Source: Geminicoccaceae bacterium (GTDB taxonomy: Bacteria; Pseudomonadota; Alphaproteobacteria; Geminicoccales; Geminicoccaceae). Taken from it: a DNA stretch of 64,000 bases. The stretch is taken from NCBI GenBank assembly GCA_025999455.1, contig AP024683.1, forward strand, positions 751,501 through 815,500, read 5' to 3'. Under the pieces are notes generated by a model. That model had not been told where the DNA came from. It made no database searches and saw nothing but the letters and a program-made list of their open reading frames with translations. Numbering within the stretch: the first letter of the stretch is position 1; each line of letters starts with the position of its first letter. Shown piece after piece: positions 45,701 through 56,123 of the stretch. A program made the position numbers and the translations under genes.

Positions 45701-46097
45701 GCAGGGCTTGCCCTTCGTCAAGCTCACCGGCCGCACCCGCGACCGCGAGACCCCGGTCAAGCGCTTCCAGGAGGGTGAGGTCCCGATCTTCCTGATCAGC
45801 CTCAAGGCGGGTGGTGTGGGCCTCACGCTCACCGCGGCCGACACGGTGATCCACTACGATCCCTGGTGGAACCCGGCGGTCGAGGCGCAGGCGACCGATC
45901 GCGCGCACCGGATCGGCCAGAACAAGACCGTGTTCGTCTACAAGCTCATCGCCGCGGGCACGGTCGAGGAGAAGATGGTCGAACTCCAGAGCCGCAAGAA
46001 GGCGCTCTACGAAGGCGTGCTGGGCGGCGGAGCCGCCGGGCTCAGCTTCACCGAGGAGGACATCGAGAGCCTCTTCGCGCCCTTGCCCAAGACCTGA
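42750..46097 (+). CDS. SWIM-domain SNF2-family helicase/ATPase
   Basis: 1115 residues. The N-terminal SWIM zinc-finger shows Cys74-x-Cys76...Cys82-x-His84, a nucleic-acid or protein interaction module. A long middle part of unknown fold (~100-650) precedes the SNF2 motor: motif I ADDMGLGKT (~residues 675-683), motif II LDEAQAIKNP (DEAQ instead of DEAH), a LTGTPIENHLGELWSVF block, and motif VI ATDRAHRIGQNKTVF near residue 1050. Such proteins move along duplex DNA or remodel complexes such as stalled RNA polymerase; no bacterial role is assigned here. The 3' end overlaps the convergent permease gene by 91 bp. The start could be the upstream TTG. Confidence 0.92.
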   Translation: MLPFNRTDLERLFPTTIWKKAEDLVSNGAVLEVEVERDGRSVTGRIKGERRAPFLTRVKIANGRGGRVKITSTCTCLVYSECEHAAATLLGVLEKTAAPSPDDVVGSIDQEVEAWIGAVNAAARQPATNGHAEGSECVLYLLEPAQRAWRDQGLAQPIMVVTMRARQLAGGAYGREQPIAISNLVSEEAPSFVGLEDQVIGRLLGGVPSNTRRLGAAADGETLRRILETGRCHWRNGQGLPLRYAEPRKGRFYWRFDAEGQQRCFCELDKSSDETLIVALGQPWYIDVKAREVGRVETTVPERVATLLLRAPAIPATVATLVRQKLQPSAEVLPLPEPLKKREQLEVKPKPCIHLHCPRVLVSRGIGWDRREEEVDLPLARVTFDYAGCEVGWQDGRTELNHVVDNRLLVMPRDAVAEVQLIERLNALGLQPLGPTGLGRFAPESCRQDFTFEEDDEDGDVSMRWVEFNHKELPRLQAEGWRVTFAENYPYRVVQADEDWRIEVTDTGIDWFDLDIGIRVGEERISLLPVLLDLFRRTSEELGTTSLDKFGDEPVYGTLPDGRLVPIPASRLKAVLDAMQELFAGGRIKAGEPVRLSRAEATRLVALESALPPGQLRFEGGEQLRAMAKRLVESGGVPMVPQPAALKAQLRPYQQQGLSWLQFLSSVGLSGVLADDMGLGKTLQTLAHILMEKQCGRLDRPVLIVAPTSLIPTWRSEIRKFAPDLRLLVLQGNDRKELFDEIDAHDVVLTSYALLIRDRDELVQRRFRLVVLDEAQAIKNPTTKLARTAVQLQAEQRLALTGTPIENHLGELWSVFNFLIPGLLGDREVFRRVFRNRIEKENDAERQALLVSRVKPFMLRRTKEQVATELPPKTEMLREIELAEGQRDLYETVRLAMHERVRAEIKARGLAQSNIAILEALLKLRQVCCDPRLLKNQRTDEPVPSAKFELLMEMLPNMVETGRKIIVFSQFVEMLDLIDEGLTQQGLPFVKLTGRTRDRETPVKRFQEGEVPIFLISLKAGGVGLTLTAADTVIHYDPWWNPAVEAQATDRAHRIGQNKTVFVYKLIAAGTVEEKMVELQSRKKALYEGVLGGGAAGLSFTEEDIESLFAPLPKT

Positions 46098-47752
46098 ACG
46101 AGCCGCGGCGCGCCGGCCGACACCGGCCGTCCGCGCCGATCGGCCGGGAGAAGGGCGAGCGCCGTCGCGACGAGCGGTAGGAAGGCGAGGAGCAGGGCCG
46201 CGACGCCGATCCGCCGTCGGTCGCCACCGGCCACGAGCGCCATGGTCTCGGTGGCGAGGGTCGGGAAGCGCCCGCCGCCCACCGCGAGCGTGAGCAGATA
46301 CTGCGCCACGCTCACCGAAAAGCCGATCGCCGACGCGGCGAGGATCGGCCGCAGCAGCACCGGGAGCACGGCCCGGCGGAGGGTCGCGACGGGGCCGCAG
46401 CCGAGGCAGCGCGCCGCCGCCCGAAGCCGCGGGTCGAACCGCTGCCAAGGCCCGCGCAGCACGAGCCAGAGATAGGGCAGCACCATCACGAGGTGGGCGA
46501 GCACGAGCCCGAGGGCGTGCTCGGCGAGTCCGAGCCGGACGAACAGGACCTGGAGCCCGAAGACGAAGCCCACTTGGGGCAAGAGGAGCGGCAGCCAGAG
46601 GAGTGCCGAAGCACGGCCGCGGCCCGGGGCTTCGAGGGCGGCGATCGTCGCCGGCAGGGCGAGCGTGAGGCTCGCGAGGGCGAGACCCGTCGTCGCGAGC
46701 GCGACCGGGCCCAAAAGTGGCAAGGCGGCACGCCAGGCGGAAAGATCGGGGCCGGTCGGCAGGAGCGCCGGGAAGCGCCAGCTCGCCGCGAAGGACCAAG
46801 CGGTCAAGAGCGCGAGGCCGGCGAGCGCCGAGGCCGGGACGATCACGGCCCCCGTTCGGCCGACGAGGTCGACGGCGCGGGCGACGAGCGGGGGCACCCG
46901 GAACGGTCGGGCGAGCAGCCGTTCGGCGAGCCGGCCGAGGAGCACGAGCCCGAGGGTGAGGGCCAGGACCAGGAGGGCCGCGGCACTTCCGACGAAGCGG
47001 CGGTCGAGGTCCGGATCGCTCATCCAGCGGAGCACGAGAACGGCGAGCGGCGGCGGGGCCGTGGGGCCGAGGACGAGGGCCATGTCGACCGCCGAGAGGC
47101 CGTAGGCGAGCACGGCGAGGACGGGCAGGCGCAGCGCGGGCCAGAGCGCCGGCAGCGCCACTTCGAGCCAGGCGGCGACGTGCGAACGGCCGAGCGTGCG
47201 GGCGGCCGCGAGGCGGTGGTCGAGGCCCGGCCGGTCGGCCGCCGCGAGGATCACGAAGAGAAGAAAGGGCGCTTCGCGGAGCGCGAGGGCGAGCGTCAGC
47301 GCGACCGCCCAGGGATCTTGGACCGTGGCGAGGTCGGGCGGCCGCTCGAGGCCGAGGAAGGGGGCTACGAGCCGGGCGAGGAAGCCCGAGGGTGCCACGA
47401 GGAAGGCGAAGCCCACGGCCGCCGCGGCGTGGGGGACGGCGAGCAATACCGGCAGGAGGCGCCGCAGCCGGCGCTCGCCCGGCCGGCCGTGCAGGGCCGC
47501 GGCGATCGCGACGGCGAGGGCGAGGGCGAGGAGCGTCGAGCCCACCCCGCTCACGAGCGCGAGCAGGAGCGCGCGGGGAAGCCCGGGCGTGGCGGCGAGC
47601 TCGCGCCAGGGCTCCAGCGAGAACGTCTCCCGGCCGAGCGCCGGCAGCCAGCCGAACGCGGGCAAGAGCGTGCCCGCGAGCCCGGCCGCGGTCGGGCCGA
47701 GGACGAGGAGGAGCGCGGGTGCGGCGAGGAGCCGGCCCGGCTCGAGCCTCAT
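46007..47752 (-). CDS. YnjC-like ABC transporter permease (fused two-domain)
   Basis: 581 residues carrying two permease halves, each with the EAA-type loop: one in the first half (AARTLGRSHVAAWLEVALPALWPALRLP), one in the second (AAARCLGCGPVATLRRAVLPVLLRP). Fused permeases of this kind (as in ThiP, AfuB, YnjC) serve binding-protein importers for thiamine, iron or related ligands. The ATG at 47752 overlaps the binding-protein stop by four bases. The last ~40 residues are Ser/Ala/Pro-rich and are encoded opposite the 3' end of the SNF2 gene. Confidence 0.86.
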   Translation of the reverse strand: MRLEPGRLLAAPALLLVLGPTAAGLAGTLLPAFGWLPALGRETFSLEPWRELAATPGLPRALLLALVSGVGSTLLALALAVAIAAALHGRPGERRLRRLLPVLLAVPHAAAAVGFAFLVAPSGFLARLVAPFLGLERPPDLATVQDPWAVALTLALALREAPFLLFVILAAADRPGLDHRLAAARTLGRSHVAAWLEVALPALWPALRLPVLAVLAYGLSAVDMALVLGPTAPPPLAVLVLRWMSDPDLDRRFVGSAAALLVLALTLGLVLLGRLAERLLARPFRVPPLVARAVDLVGRTGAVIVPASALAGLALLTAWSFAASWRFPALLPTGPDLSAWRAALPLLGPVALATTGLALASLTLALPATIAALEAPGRGRASALLWLPLLLPQVGFVFGLQVLFVRLGLAEHALGLVLAHLVMVLPYLWLVLRGPWQRFDPRLRAAARCLGCGPVATLRRAVLPVLLRPILAASAIGFSVSVAQYLLTLAVGGGRFPTLATETMALVAGGDRRRIGVAALLLAFLPLVATALALLPADRRGRPVSAGAPRLVQVLGKGAKRLSMSSSVKLSPAAPPPSTPS

Positions 47753-48954
47753 CCGCGCCCGTAGCGGCGTGCCCAGCCCGCCTCCAGGAGCTCGGTCCAA
47801 GAGGGGTGCGGCTCGGGCAGGACGGGGCCGAGCGCCTCGGGCGGGAGGGTCGCGGGGCCGCGCTCCAGCTTCTCGAAGCGGGCGCGGTCGGCCGGAGCGA
47901 GGCGGGCGAGGTCGAGGACGGTCGGATCGCCCCAGATCCGCTCGTCCTGCTTCCTGGCCTGGGCCTCGGGCGAGAGCAGGAAGTCGATCGCCACGAGGGC
48001 GCCTTCCTTGGCTCGGGCGTTGAACGGGATCGCGAGGAAGTGCGTGTTGCCGATCGTGCCGGTCTCGAAGAGGAAGGTGCGCACGCTCGCCGGCAGCCGG
48101 CCGGCCAGGATCAGGCTCGAGGCCTCGGCCGGGTTGAAGGCCATGGAGAGGTCGACCTCGCCGTCGTCGAGGAGCTGGTGGAGGGCTTCCTTGTTGGCGG
48201 GGTAGGTGCGCCCCTGCCGCCACAGATGCGGCCGGACCGCATCGAGCCAGGCCCAGGTCGCGGCCGTGACCGTCTCGAAGCTGGCGGGTTCGCCCGGCCG
48301 CTCGAGCCGCCGCGGATCGTCGATCGTCGCGTAGAGGACGTGCTTCAAGAAGGTCGTGCCGATGAAGTCGGGCGGGGCCGGGTAGGTGAACCGGCCGGGA
48401 TTGGCGGCCGCCCAGCGCCCCAGCGCCGCGATCGAACGGGGCGGGTCGGGCAGCCGCGCGGTGTCGTGGAAGAGTACGAACTGGGCCATGCCCCAAGGCG
48501 CTTCGAGCCCGTCGGTGGGTACCGTGAAGTCGACGAGGGTCGTGGGTTTGCCCACCGTGTCGACGAGCGCGAAGTTCGGCAGCAAGGGCGTGATCGGCCC
48601 CCAGAGCAGGCCGTTGTCCTTCATCGCCTTGAAGTTCTCGCCGTTGATCCAGACGAGGTCGACCGAGCCCTCGGTGGTCCGGCCGGCGGTTTTCTCGGCG
48701 AGGATGCGGGCGACCGTCTCGGCGATGTCGCCGACCTTGACGGAGACGAGCTCGACGCCGAAGCGGGCGCGGAGCTCGCCGCCCGCCCAGGCGACGTAGT
48801 CGTTGATCTGCGGCGAGCCGCCCCAGTGATTGAAGAACACCCGCTGGCCGCGCGCTTTCTCGACGATCGCGGCGAAGCTTTCCGAAGCCCGCGCCGCGCC
48901 GACCGCCGCGGCCGCGGCGGCGATCCCGATGAAGTCGCGTCGTCCCAGTCGCAT
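47749..48954 (-). CDS. YnjB-like ABC transporter solute-binding protein
   Basis: 401 residues from ATG 48954; the N-terminus has twin arginines and a long hydrophobic core (MRLGRRDFIGIAAAAAAVG), a Tat-type signal. The body shows the YnjB features: VFFNHWGGSPQINDYVAWAG, then VDLVWINGENFKAMKDNGLLWGP, and a C-terminal AIDFLLSPEAQARKQDERIWGDP. YnjB-type proteins are predicted thiamine-related or iron-related receptors but are poorly characterised. It forms a translationally coupled pair with the YnjC-like permease; the expected ATPase gene (YnjD) is absent. Confidence 0.88.
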   Translation of the reverse strand: MRLGRRDFIGIAAAAAAVGAARASESFAAIVEKARGQRVFFNHWGGSPQINDYVAWAGGELRARFGVELVSVKVGDIAETVARILAEKTAGRTTEGSVDLVWINGENFKAMKDNGLLWGPITPLLPNFALVDTVGKPTTLVDFTVPTDGLEAPWGMAQFVLFHDTARLPDPPRSIAALGRWAAANPGRFTYPAPPDFIGTTFLKHVLYATIDDPRRLERPGEPASFETVTAATWAWLDAVRPHLWRQGRTYPANKEALHQLLDDGEVDLSMAFNPAEASSLILAGRLPASVRTFLFETGTIGNTHFLAIPFNARAKEGALVAIDFLLSPEAQARKQDERIWGDPTVLDLARLAPADRARFEKLERGPATLPPEALGPVLPEPHPSWTELLEAGWARRYGRG

Positions 48955-49012
48955 GCTTTCCCCGTCGTGGATCCGATCCCCCCCGATGTAGCGCCCGCCG
49001 CGGGCCGTCGGG

Positions 49013-49657
49013 TCACGACTCCGTGAGCGGGTCCTCGGGCCGGCGGGCGATGCAGCGGACCACGGCCGACCGGCCGACGTGCCCCTCGCCCTCGAGGAGG
49101 TCGGTCTCGGTCTCCTCGAGGAGCAGGAACTCGGCGCCCGCCAGATCGCGCTGCAGCCGGAAGGCCGTGTAGAGCAGGTCGAGGTCCCGTGGCCCACCGG
49201 TCCGGTAGAGATGCTGGTAGGGGCTGTAGGCCTCGATCAGGAGGAGCCCGCCCGGGACGAGGGCGTCGAGCATCCGGCGGTGCAGGACGGGCCGGACGGT
49301 GCGGGGGAAGTGGGCGAAGATCGCGACCACGGCATCGAACGTCGCGACCGGCCAGTCCCAACGGACGAGATCGGCCCGGACGAGCTCGAGGCCGACCCCG
49401 TGCCGGTCGGCGAGGGCTCGCGCCTTCTCGAGGCCACGGGCCGAGATGTCGACCGAGGTCACGCGGAAGCCCCGGCGGGCGAGCCAGACGCCGTTTCGGC
49501 CCTCGCCGTCGGCGACCGCGAGGACCTTCCCACCCGGGCGCAGCCGGTGCGCTTGGGCGGCGAGCCAGGCGTTCGGCTCGGTACCGTAGAAATAGTCCGA
49601 GCCCGCGTAGCGCGCGTCCCAGAACGCGGCCGGGTCGGTGTCGTCGGCTCGGCTCAG
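49013..49657 (-). CDS. SAM-dependent methyltransferase (TehB-like) with probable CTG start
   Basis: The only ATG/GTG/TTG in frame is a GTG at 49462, but it would delete SAM motif I (KVLAVADGEGRNGVWLA), which lies upstream. The frame continues to a CTG at 49657 with GGAG eight bases upstream, giving 214 residues that start in the usual place for this family, before AFWDARY...YFYGTEPNAWL. Post-motifs are DLVRWDWPVATFDAVVAIFAHFP and a GLLLIEAYSP strand. It is a small class I methyltransferase of unknown substrate. It lies 25 bp downstream of the tRNA gene. The start is the main doubt. Confidence 0.75.
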   Translation of the reverse strand: MSRADDTDPAAFWDARYAGSDYFYGTEPNAWLAAQAHRLRPGGKVLAVADGEGRNGVWLARRGFRVTSVDISARGLEKARALADRHGVGLELVRADLVRWDWPVATFDAVVAIFAHFPRTVRPVLHRRMLDALVPGGLLLIEAYSPYQHLYRTGGPRDLDLLYTAFRLQRDLAGAEFLLLEETETDLLEGEGHVGRSAVVRCIARRPEDPLTES

Positions 49658-49682
49658 CGGCGGGGCTCCGGCTCGGCGATCT

Positions 49683-49757
49683 TGGTGGACGCCCTGGGAT
49701 TCGAACCCAGAACCTGCGGATTAAAAGTCCGTTGCTCTACCGTTGAGCTAGGCGTCC
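49683..49757 (-). tRNA. tRNA-Lys (anticodon UUU)
   Basis: 75 nt including an encoded CCA. The arms fit: acceptor GGACGCC/GGCGTCC, D-stem GCTC/GAGC with a short AACGGTA loop, T-arm CTGGG-TTCGAAT-CCCAG. The anticodon loop is CTTTTAA, so the anticodon is TTT, lysine. The anticodon stem has an A.C mismatch at its outer pair (27.43), so only four pairs are standard. It lies between tgt and the methyltransferase, an arrangement common in related genomes. Confidence 0.93.
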
Positions 49758-49792
49758 TCCGCCGGCGAATCTCGGGGCCCTCGCCGGCCCGG

Positions 49793-50929
49793 TCAAGCGC
49801 CGGTCCAGGGCGGGACGTCACCCCGCGCCTGCTCGTCCAGGATCGCCGCGGCCTCCTCGGCGAGCCGGCCGGCCTCGATGGCCGCGCGCAGCCGACGCAT
49901 CAGATCCTGGTAGAACCAGACATTGTTCCAGGTCAACAAGATCGCCCCCAAGATCTCGTTCGATTTGACGAGATGATGGAGATAGGCGCGGGAATAATCA
50001 CGGCTCGCCGGACAGTCCGACTCGGCGTCGAGCGGTCGCGGATCGTCGGCGTGGCGGGCGTTCTTGAGGTTGACGGGGCCGCGGCGGGTGAAGGCCTGGC
50101 CGGTCCGCCCGGAGCGGGTCGGCAGCACGCAATCGAAGAGGTCGATCCCGCGCAGGACGGCGCCCACGATGTCGGCGGGCTTGCCGACCCCCATGAGGTA
50201 GCGGGGCCGATCCTCGGGGAGGAAGGGGACGGTCGCCTCGAGGGTGCGGAACATCTCGGCCTGCGGCTCGCCGACCGCGAGCCCGCCGACCGCGTAGCCG
50301 TCGAGCCCGAGCGCCACGAGCCCCTCGGCCGAGCGACGCCGCAGCTCGGCGTCGGTGCCGCCCTGGACGATCCCGAACAGGGCGTAGCCCGGCCGTTCCC
50401 GGAACGCGCGTTTCGACCGCTCGGCCCAGGCGAGCGAGAGCTCCATCGCCCGCTCGACCGCCGGCCGCTCGGCCGGCAGCCGGAGGCACCAGTCGAGCTG
50501 CATCGTGATCGTGGCGTCCAGGAGGTCCTGGATCTCGACCGCCCGTTCGGGGGTGAGCTCGTGGCGGCTGCCGTCGAGATGCGAGGCGAAGACGACCCCC
50601 TTGGCCGAGATCGTCCGCAGCGCATCGAGCGACATGACCTGATAGCCGCCCGAATCGGTCAGGATCGGGCCCGGCCAGCGCATGAAGCGGTGCAGCCCAC
50701 CGAGCCGGGCGATCCGCTCCGCCCCCGGCCGCAGCATGAGGTGGTAGGTGTTGGCGAGGACCATCCGCGCCCCGGTCGCGGCGACCATCTCGGGGGTGAG
50801 CGCCTTGACCGTGGCGGCCGTGCCGACCGGCATGAAGGCCGGCGTGTCGACGACCCCGTGGGCGGTCACGAGCCGGCCGCGCCGGGCTGCCCCGTCGCGC
50901 GCCAAGACCTCGAAGGCGAAGCGGCTCAA
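49793..50929 (-). CDS. tgt: tRNA-guanine (queuine) transglycosylase, zinc site altered
   Basis: 378 residues, full-length Tgt. Catalytic residues are present: Asp92 (LTDSGGYQ) and nucleophile Asp266 ([14 protein letters not shown]), with Asp146 in MQLDWC. It exchanges guanine for preQ1 at position 34 of GUN tRNAs. The structural zinc site, Cys-x-Cys-x2-Cys and a distal His in the Zymomonas enzyme, reads here Ser304, Cys306, Ser309 and Asn335 ([17 protein letters not shown] and LLTWNN). Only one of four ligands remains. The gene overlaps queA by four bases, so the two queuosine steps are co-translated. Confidence 0.95.
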   Translation of the reverse strand: MSRFAFEVLARDGAARRGRLVTAHGVVDTPAFMPVGTAATVKALTPEMVAATGARMVLANTYHLMLRPGAERIARLGGLHRFMRWPGPILTDSGGYQVMSLDALRTISAKGVVFASHLDGSRHELTPERAVEIQDLLDATITMQLDWCLRLPAERPAVERAMELSLAWAERSKRAFRERPGYALFGIVQGGTDAELRRRSAEGLVALGLDGYAVGGLAVGEPQAEMFRTLEATVPFLPEDRPRYLMGVGKPADIVGAVLRGIDLFDCVLPTRSGRTGQAFTRRGPVNLKNARHADDPRPLDAESDCPASRDYSRAYLHHLVKSNEILGAILLTWNNVWFYQDLMRRLRAAIEAGRLAEEAAAILDEQARGDVPPWTGA

Positions 50930-51966
50930 GCGGCCTCCTCCCGGCGGTCGAGCAGGCAGGCGTCGCCGTAGGAGAAGAAGCGATAGCGTTCGGCGATCGC
51001 GTGCGCGTAGGCGGCGCGCATCCGCTCGAGCCCGGAGAAGGCGCAGACCAGCATGAAGAGGGTCGACCGCGGCAGGTGGAAATTCGTCCAGAGCCGGTCG
51101 ACCACGCGGAAGCGGAAGCCCGGGGTGACGAAGAGGTCGGTCGCGAAGTTGCCCGGCTCGACCCGGCCGTCCTCGCGCGCCCGGCTCTCGAGCGCCCGGA
51201 GCACGGTCGTGCCGATCGCCACGACCCGGCCGCCGCGGGCGCGCGCCCGCTCGATCGCCTCGGCCGTGGCGGCCGGGATCGCCCCGTACTCGACGTGCAT
51301 GCGGTGCTCGGCCGTGTCCTCGACTTTGACCGGGGCGAAGGTGCCGAGCCCCACGTGCAGGGTCACGAAGGCCCGCTCGACCCCCCGGACCGCGATCCGG
51401 TCGAGGAGGGCTTCGGTGAGGTGCAAGGACGCCGTCGGCGCCGCGACCGAGCCCTCGACCCGCGCCTGGATCGGCTGGTAGTCGCGCAGATCGCGCGGAT
51501 CGCCGCCCTTGGGCCGGCGGATGTAGGGCGGGAGCGGCATCGCCCCTTGGGCGCGGATCGCCGCGAGAAGCTCCTCGCCCGCGCGGTCGAAGCGCAAGAG
51601 GACGCGGCCTTCCGCGTCCTTGGCCGCGACTTCGGCGACGAGGTCGCGGCCGAGCTCGACCCGGTCACCCGGGCGGAGCCGGCGGCCGGGCCGGGCGAGC
51701 GCCCACCAGGCGTCCTCGGCCGCCGGCTCGACCAGCGTGGCCTCGACCTCGACCGCGCCCCGCCGGCCCCAGAAGCGGGTCGGCAGGACCCGACTGTCGT
51801 TGAGGACGAGGAGATCGCCCGGCTCCAAAAGCTCGGGCAGATCGCCGACCCGCCGGTCGAGCAACCGGTCGCCCACGACGAGGAGCCGAGCGGCCTCGCG
51901 CGGCTCGACCGGCCGCTGGGCGACGAGCTCCTCGGGGAGCTCGAAGTCGAAGAGGTCGACCTTCAC
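50926..51966 (-). CDS. queA: tRNA preQ1(34) S-adenosylmethionine ribosyltransferase-isomerase
   Basis: 346 residues, the normal QueA length. Conserved parts include the N-terminal [59 protein letters not shown]-like [13 protein letters not shown] and the C-terminal [19 protein letters not shown]. It adds the ribosyl part of SAM to preQ1-tRNA, forming epoxyqueuosine. It sits between coaD and tgt with 4-base overlaps on both sides. Confidence 0.97.
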   Translation of the reverse strand: MKVDLFDFELPEELVAQRPVEPREAARLLVVGDRLLDRRVGDLPELLEPGDLLVLNDSRVLPTRFWGRRGAVEVEATLVEPAAEDAWWALARPGRRLRPGDRVELGRDLVAEVAAKDAEGRVLLRFDRAGEELLAAIRAQGAMPLPPYIRRPKGGDPRDLRDYQPIQARVEGSVAAPTASLHLTEALLDRIAVRGVERAFVTLHVGLGTFAPVKVEDTAEHRMHVEYGAIPAATAEAIERARARGGRVVAIGTTVLRALESRAREDGRVEPGNFATDLFVTPGFRFRVVDRLWTNFHLPRSTLFMLVCAFSGLERMRAAYAHAIAERYRFFSYGDACLLDRREEAA

Positions 51967-52490
51967 TCGGCCGCTCGCGTCCGTCCGCGCTTCTCGTCGA
52001 GCCGGCGCAAGACGTTGGCCGAAACCATCGAGGAGACGTCACCGCCCAGGAGGTGGATCTCCTTGACGAAGCGGGACGAGATGAACTGGCTCGTCTCGGA
52101 GGCCATCAAGAAGACCGTCTCGAGCCGCGGCACGAGCCGCTTGTTGTTGAGCGCCATCTGGAACTCGTACTCGAAGTCGGAGACCGCCCTGAGCCCGCGG
52201 ATGATCATGTCGGCCCCGTGCTCGGCCGCGAAGCGGACCAGGAGGCACTCGAAGGGCCGGACCTCCACCCGGGCGCCGTTGCCGGCATTGGCCGCCAAGA
52301 GCGAGTTGATGTCGGCCTCGACCATCTTGACCCGCTCGTCGAGGGCGAAGAGCGGGTCTTTGCCGGCATTGATCGCGACCGCCACGATGAGCTTGTCGAC
52401 GAGGAGCGTCGCGCGGCGGATCACGTCGAGATGGCCGTTGTGGATGGGGTCGAAGGTCCCCGGATAGACCGCGATCCGTTTCCTGCTCAT
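51963..52490 (-). CDS. coaD: Phosphopantetheine adenylyltransferase
   Basis: 175 residues. The nucleotidyltransferase motif PGTFDPIHNGHLDVI (residues ~10-24, HxGH type) and the C-terminal SQFISSRFVKEIHLLGGD are diagnostic. It makes dephospho-CoA from 4'-phosphopantetheine and ATP, the penultimate step of CoA synthesis. The stop overlaps the queA start. The gyrA gene lies 138 bp upstream on the same strand; the gap contains a GCCGGCCCCGGCCGGC-type stem but no T-run. Confidence 0.97.
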   Translation of the reverse strand: MSRKRIAVYPGTFDPIHNGHLDVIRRATLLVDKLIVAVAINAGKDPLFALDERVKMVEADINSLLAANAGNGARVEVRPFECLLVRFAAEHGADMIIRGLRAVSDFEYEFQMALNNKRLVPRLETVFLMASETSQFISSRFVKEIHLLGGDVSSMVSANVLRRLDEKRGRTRAAE

Positions 52491-52628
52491 GATCCTCGAT
52501 TCCGGCGGCCGGCCCGTGAGCGGGGCGGATCGGCCCCCCGCCGTCGCCCCGGGGGCATCCTAGCGGAGCCGGCCCCGGCCGGCGATGCTGCAGTGCGCAA
52601 ACGTCGCGTCGGCCGGCCCGCTGCTCCC

Positions 52629-55358
<2,730 letters not shown>

Positions 55359-55454
55359 GTCGTCGGGCTTTCGGGCTGGCTCGGCCGGGCACGCCGGCGG
55401 ACGGAAGCGGCGCACGGCACCGCTCGCTGCGTGTCTAGCAAGCCGGGCTCTCGT

Positions 55455-56123
55455 CTACAAGTTGGGCGGTGGCCGCGGCTCGGGGCGGGCCGGATCGAGC
55501 GTCGCGGCGCCGTGGATCTTCCAGAGCAGCAGCGCTCCCGCGCCCCGCCACGGCGCCCAAGGGGCGACGAGCTCGCGCAAGGCCCGCGCGTTCGGCCGCC
55601 GCTCGAGGCCCACGAGGCGCTGGAAGCCCGCTTGCAGGGCCAGATCGTCGGCCGGGAAGGCGTCGACACGGCCGAGCGCGAACAAGAGATAGATCTCGGC
55701 ACTCCAGCGGCCGAAGCCGGGAAGGGCCGTGATCCGGGCGACGACCTCCTCGTCCTCGAACTGGGCGAGCTCCTCGACCGGCAGCCGGCCGTCGAGCACC
55801 GCCCGGGCGAGCCCGCGCCCGTACTCGATCTTACGGGCGGAGAGGCCGGCGGCACGCAACGCGGCGTCGCCGAGGGCGAGGAACGTCTCGGGCCGGCAAT
55901 CGCCCGCCAGGGCCCGCTCGAGCCGGGCCCAGATCGCCGCCGCGGCCTTCGTCGACAGCTGTTGCGCCACGACGATCCGCAAAAGCGTGGCGAAGCCGGG
56001 CTCGCGGATCCGCGGCTCGGGCGGGCCCAGCCGGGCGAGTGCCGCTTCGACCCGAGGGTCGCGGGCGGCGAGGGCTTCGAGGGCGGCCGAGAGCCGCACC
56101 CGGTCGAGCGGCTGAGGCTTCAT
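55455..56123 (-). CDS. DNA-3-methyladenine glycosylase II (AlkA family)
   Basis: 222 residues from ATG 56123, overlapping the GGDEF stop by four bases. It is a HhH-GPD protein: the hairpin ALPGFGRWSAEIYLL, followed by FPADDLALQ with the catalytic aspartate, as in AlkA/Mag1. The N-terminal RIVVAQQLSTKAA helix matches the short alphaproteobacterial forms without the AlkA regulatory extension. It removes alkylated purines from DNA. Its position next to a diguanylate cyclase gene is conserved by translation coupling only. Confidence 0.9.
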   Translation of the reverse strand: MKPQPLDRVRLSAALEALAARDPRVEAALARLGPPEPRIREPGFATLLRIVVAQQLSTKAAAAIWARLERALAGDCRPETFLALGDAALRAAGLSARKIEYGRGLARAVLDGRLPVEELAQFEDEEVVARITALPGFGRWSAEIYLLFALGRVDAFPADDLALQAGFQRLVGLERRPNARALRELVAPWAPWRGAGALLLWKIHGAATLDPARPEPRPPPNL

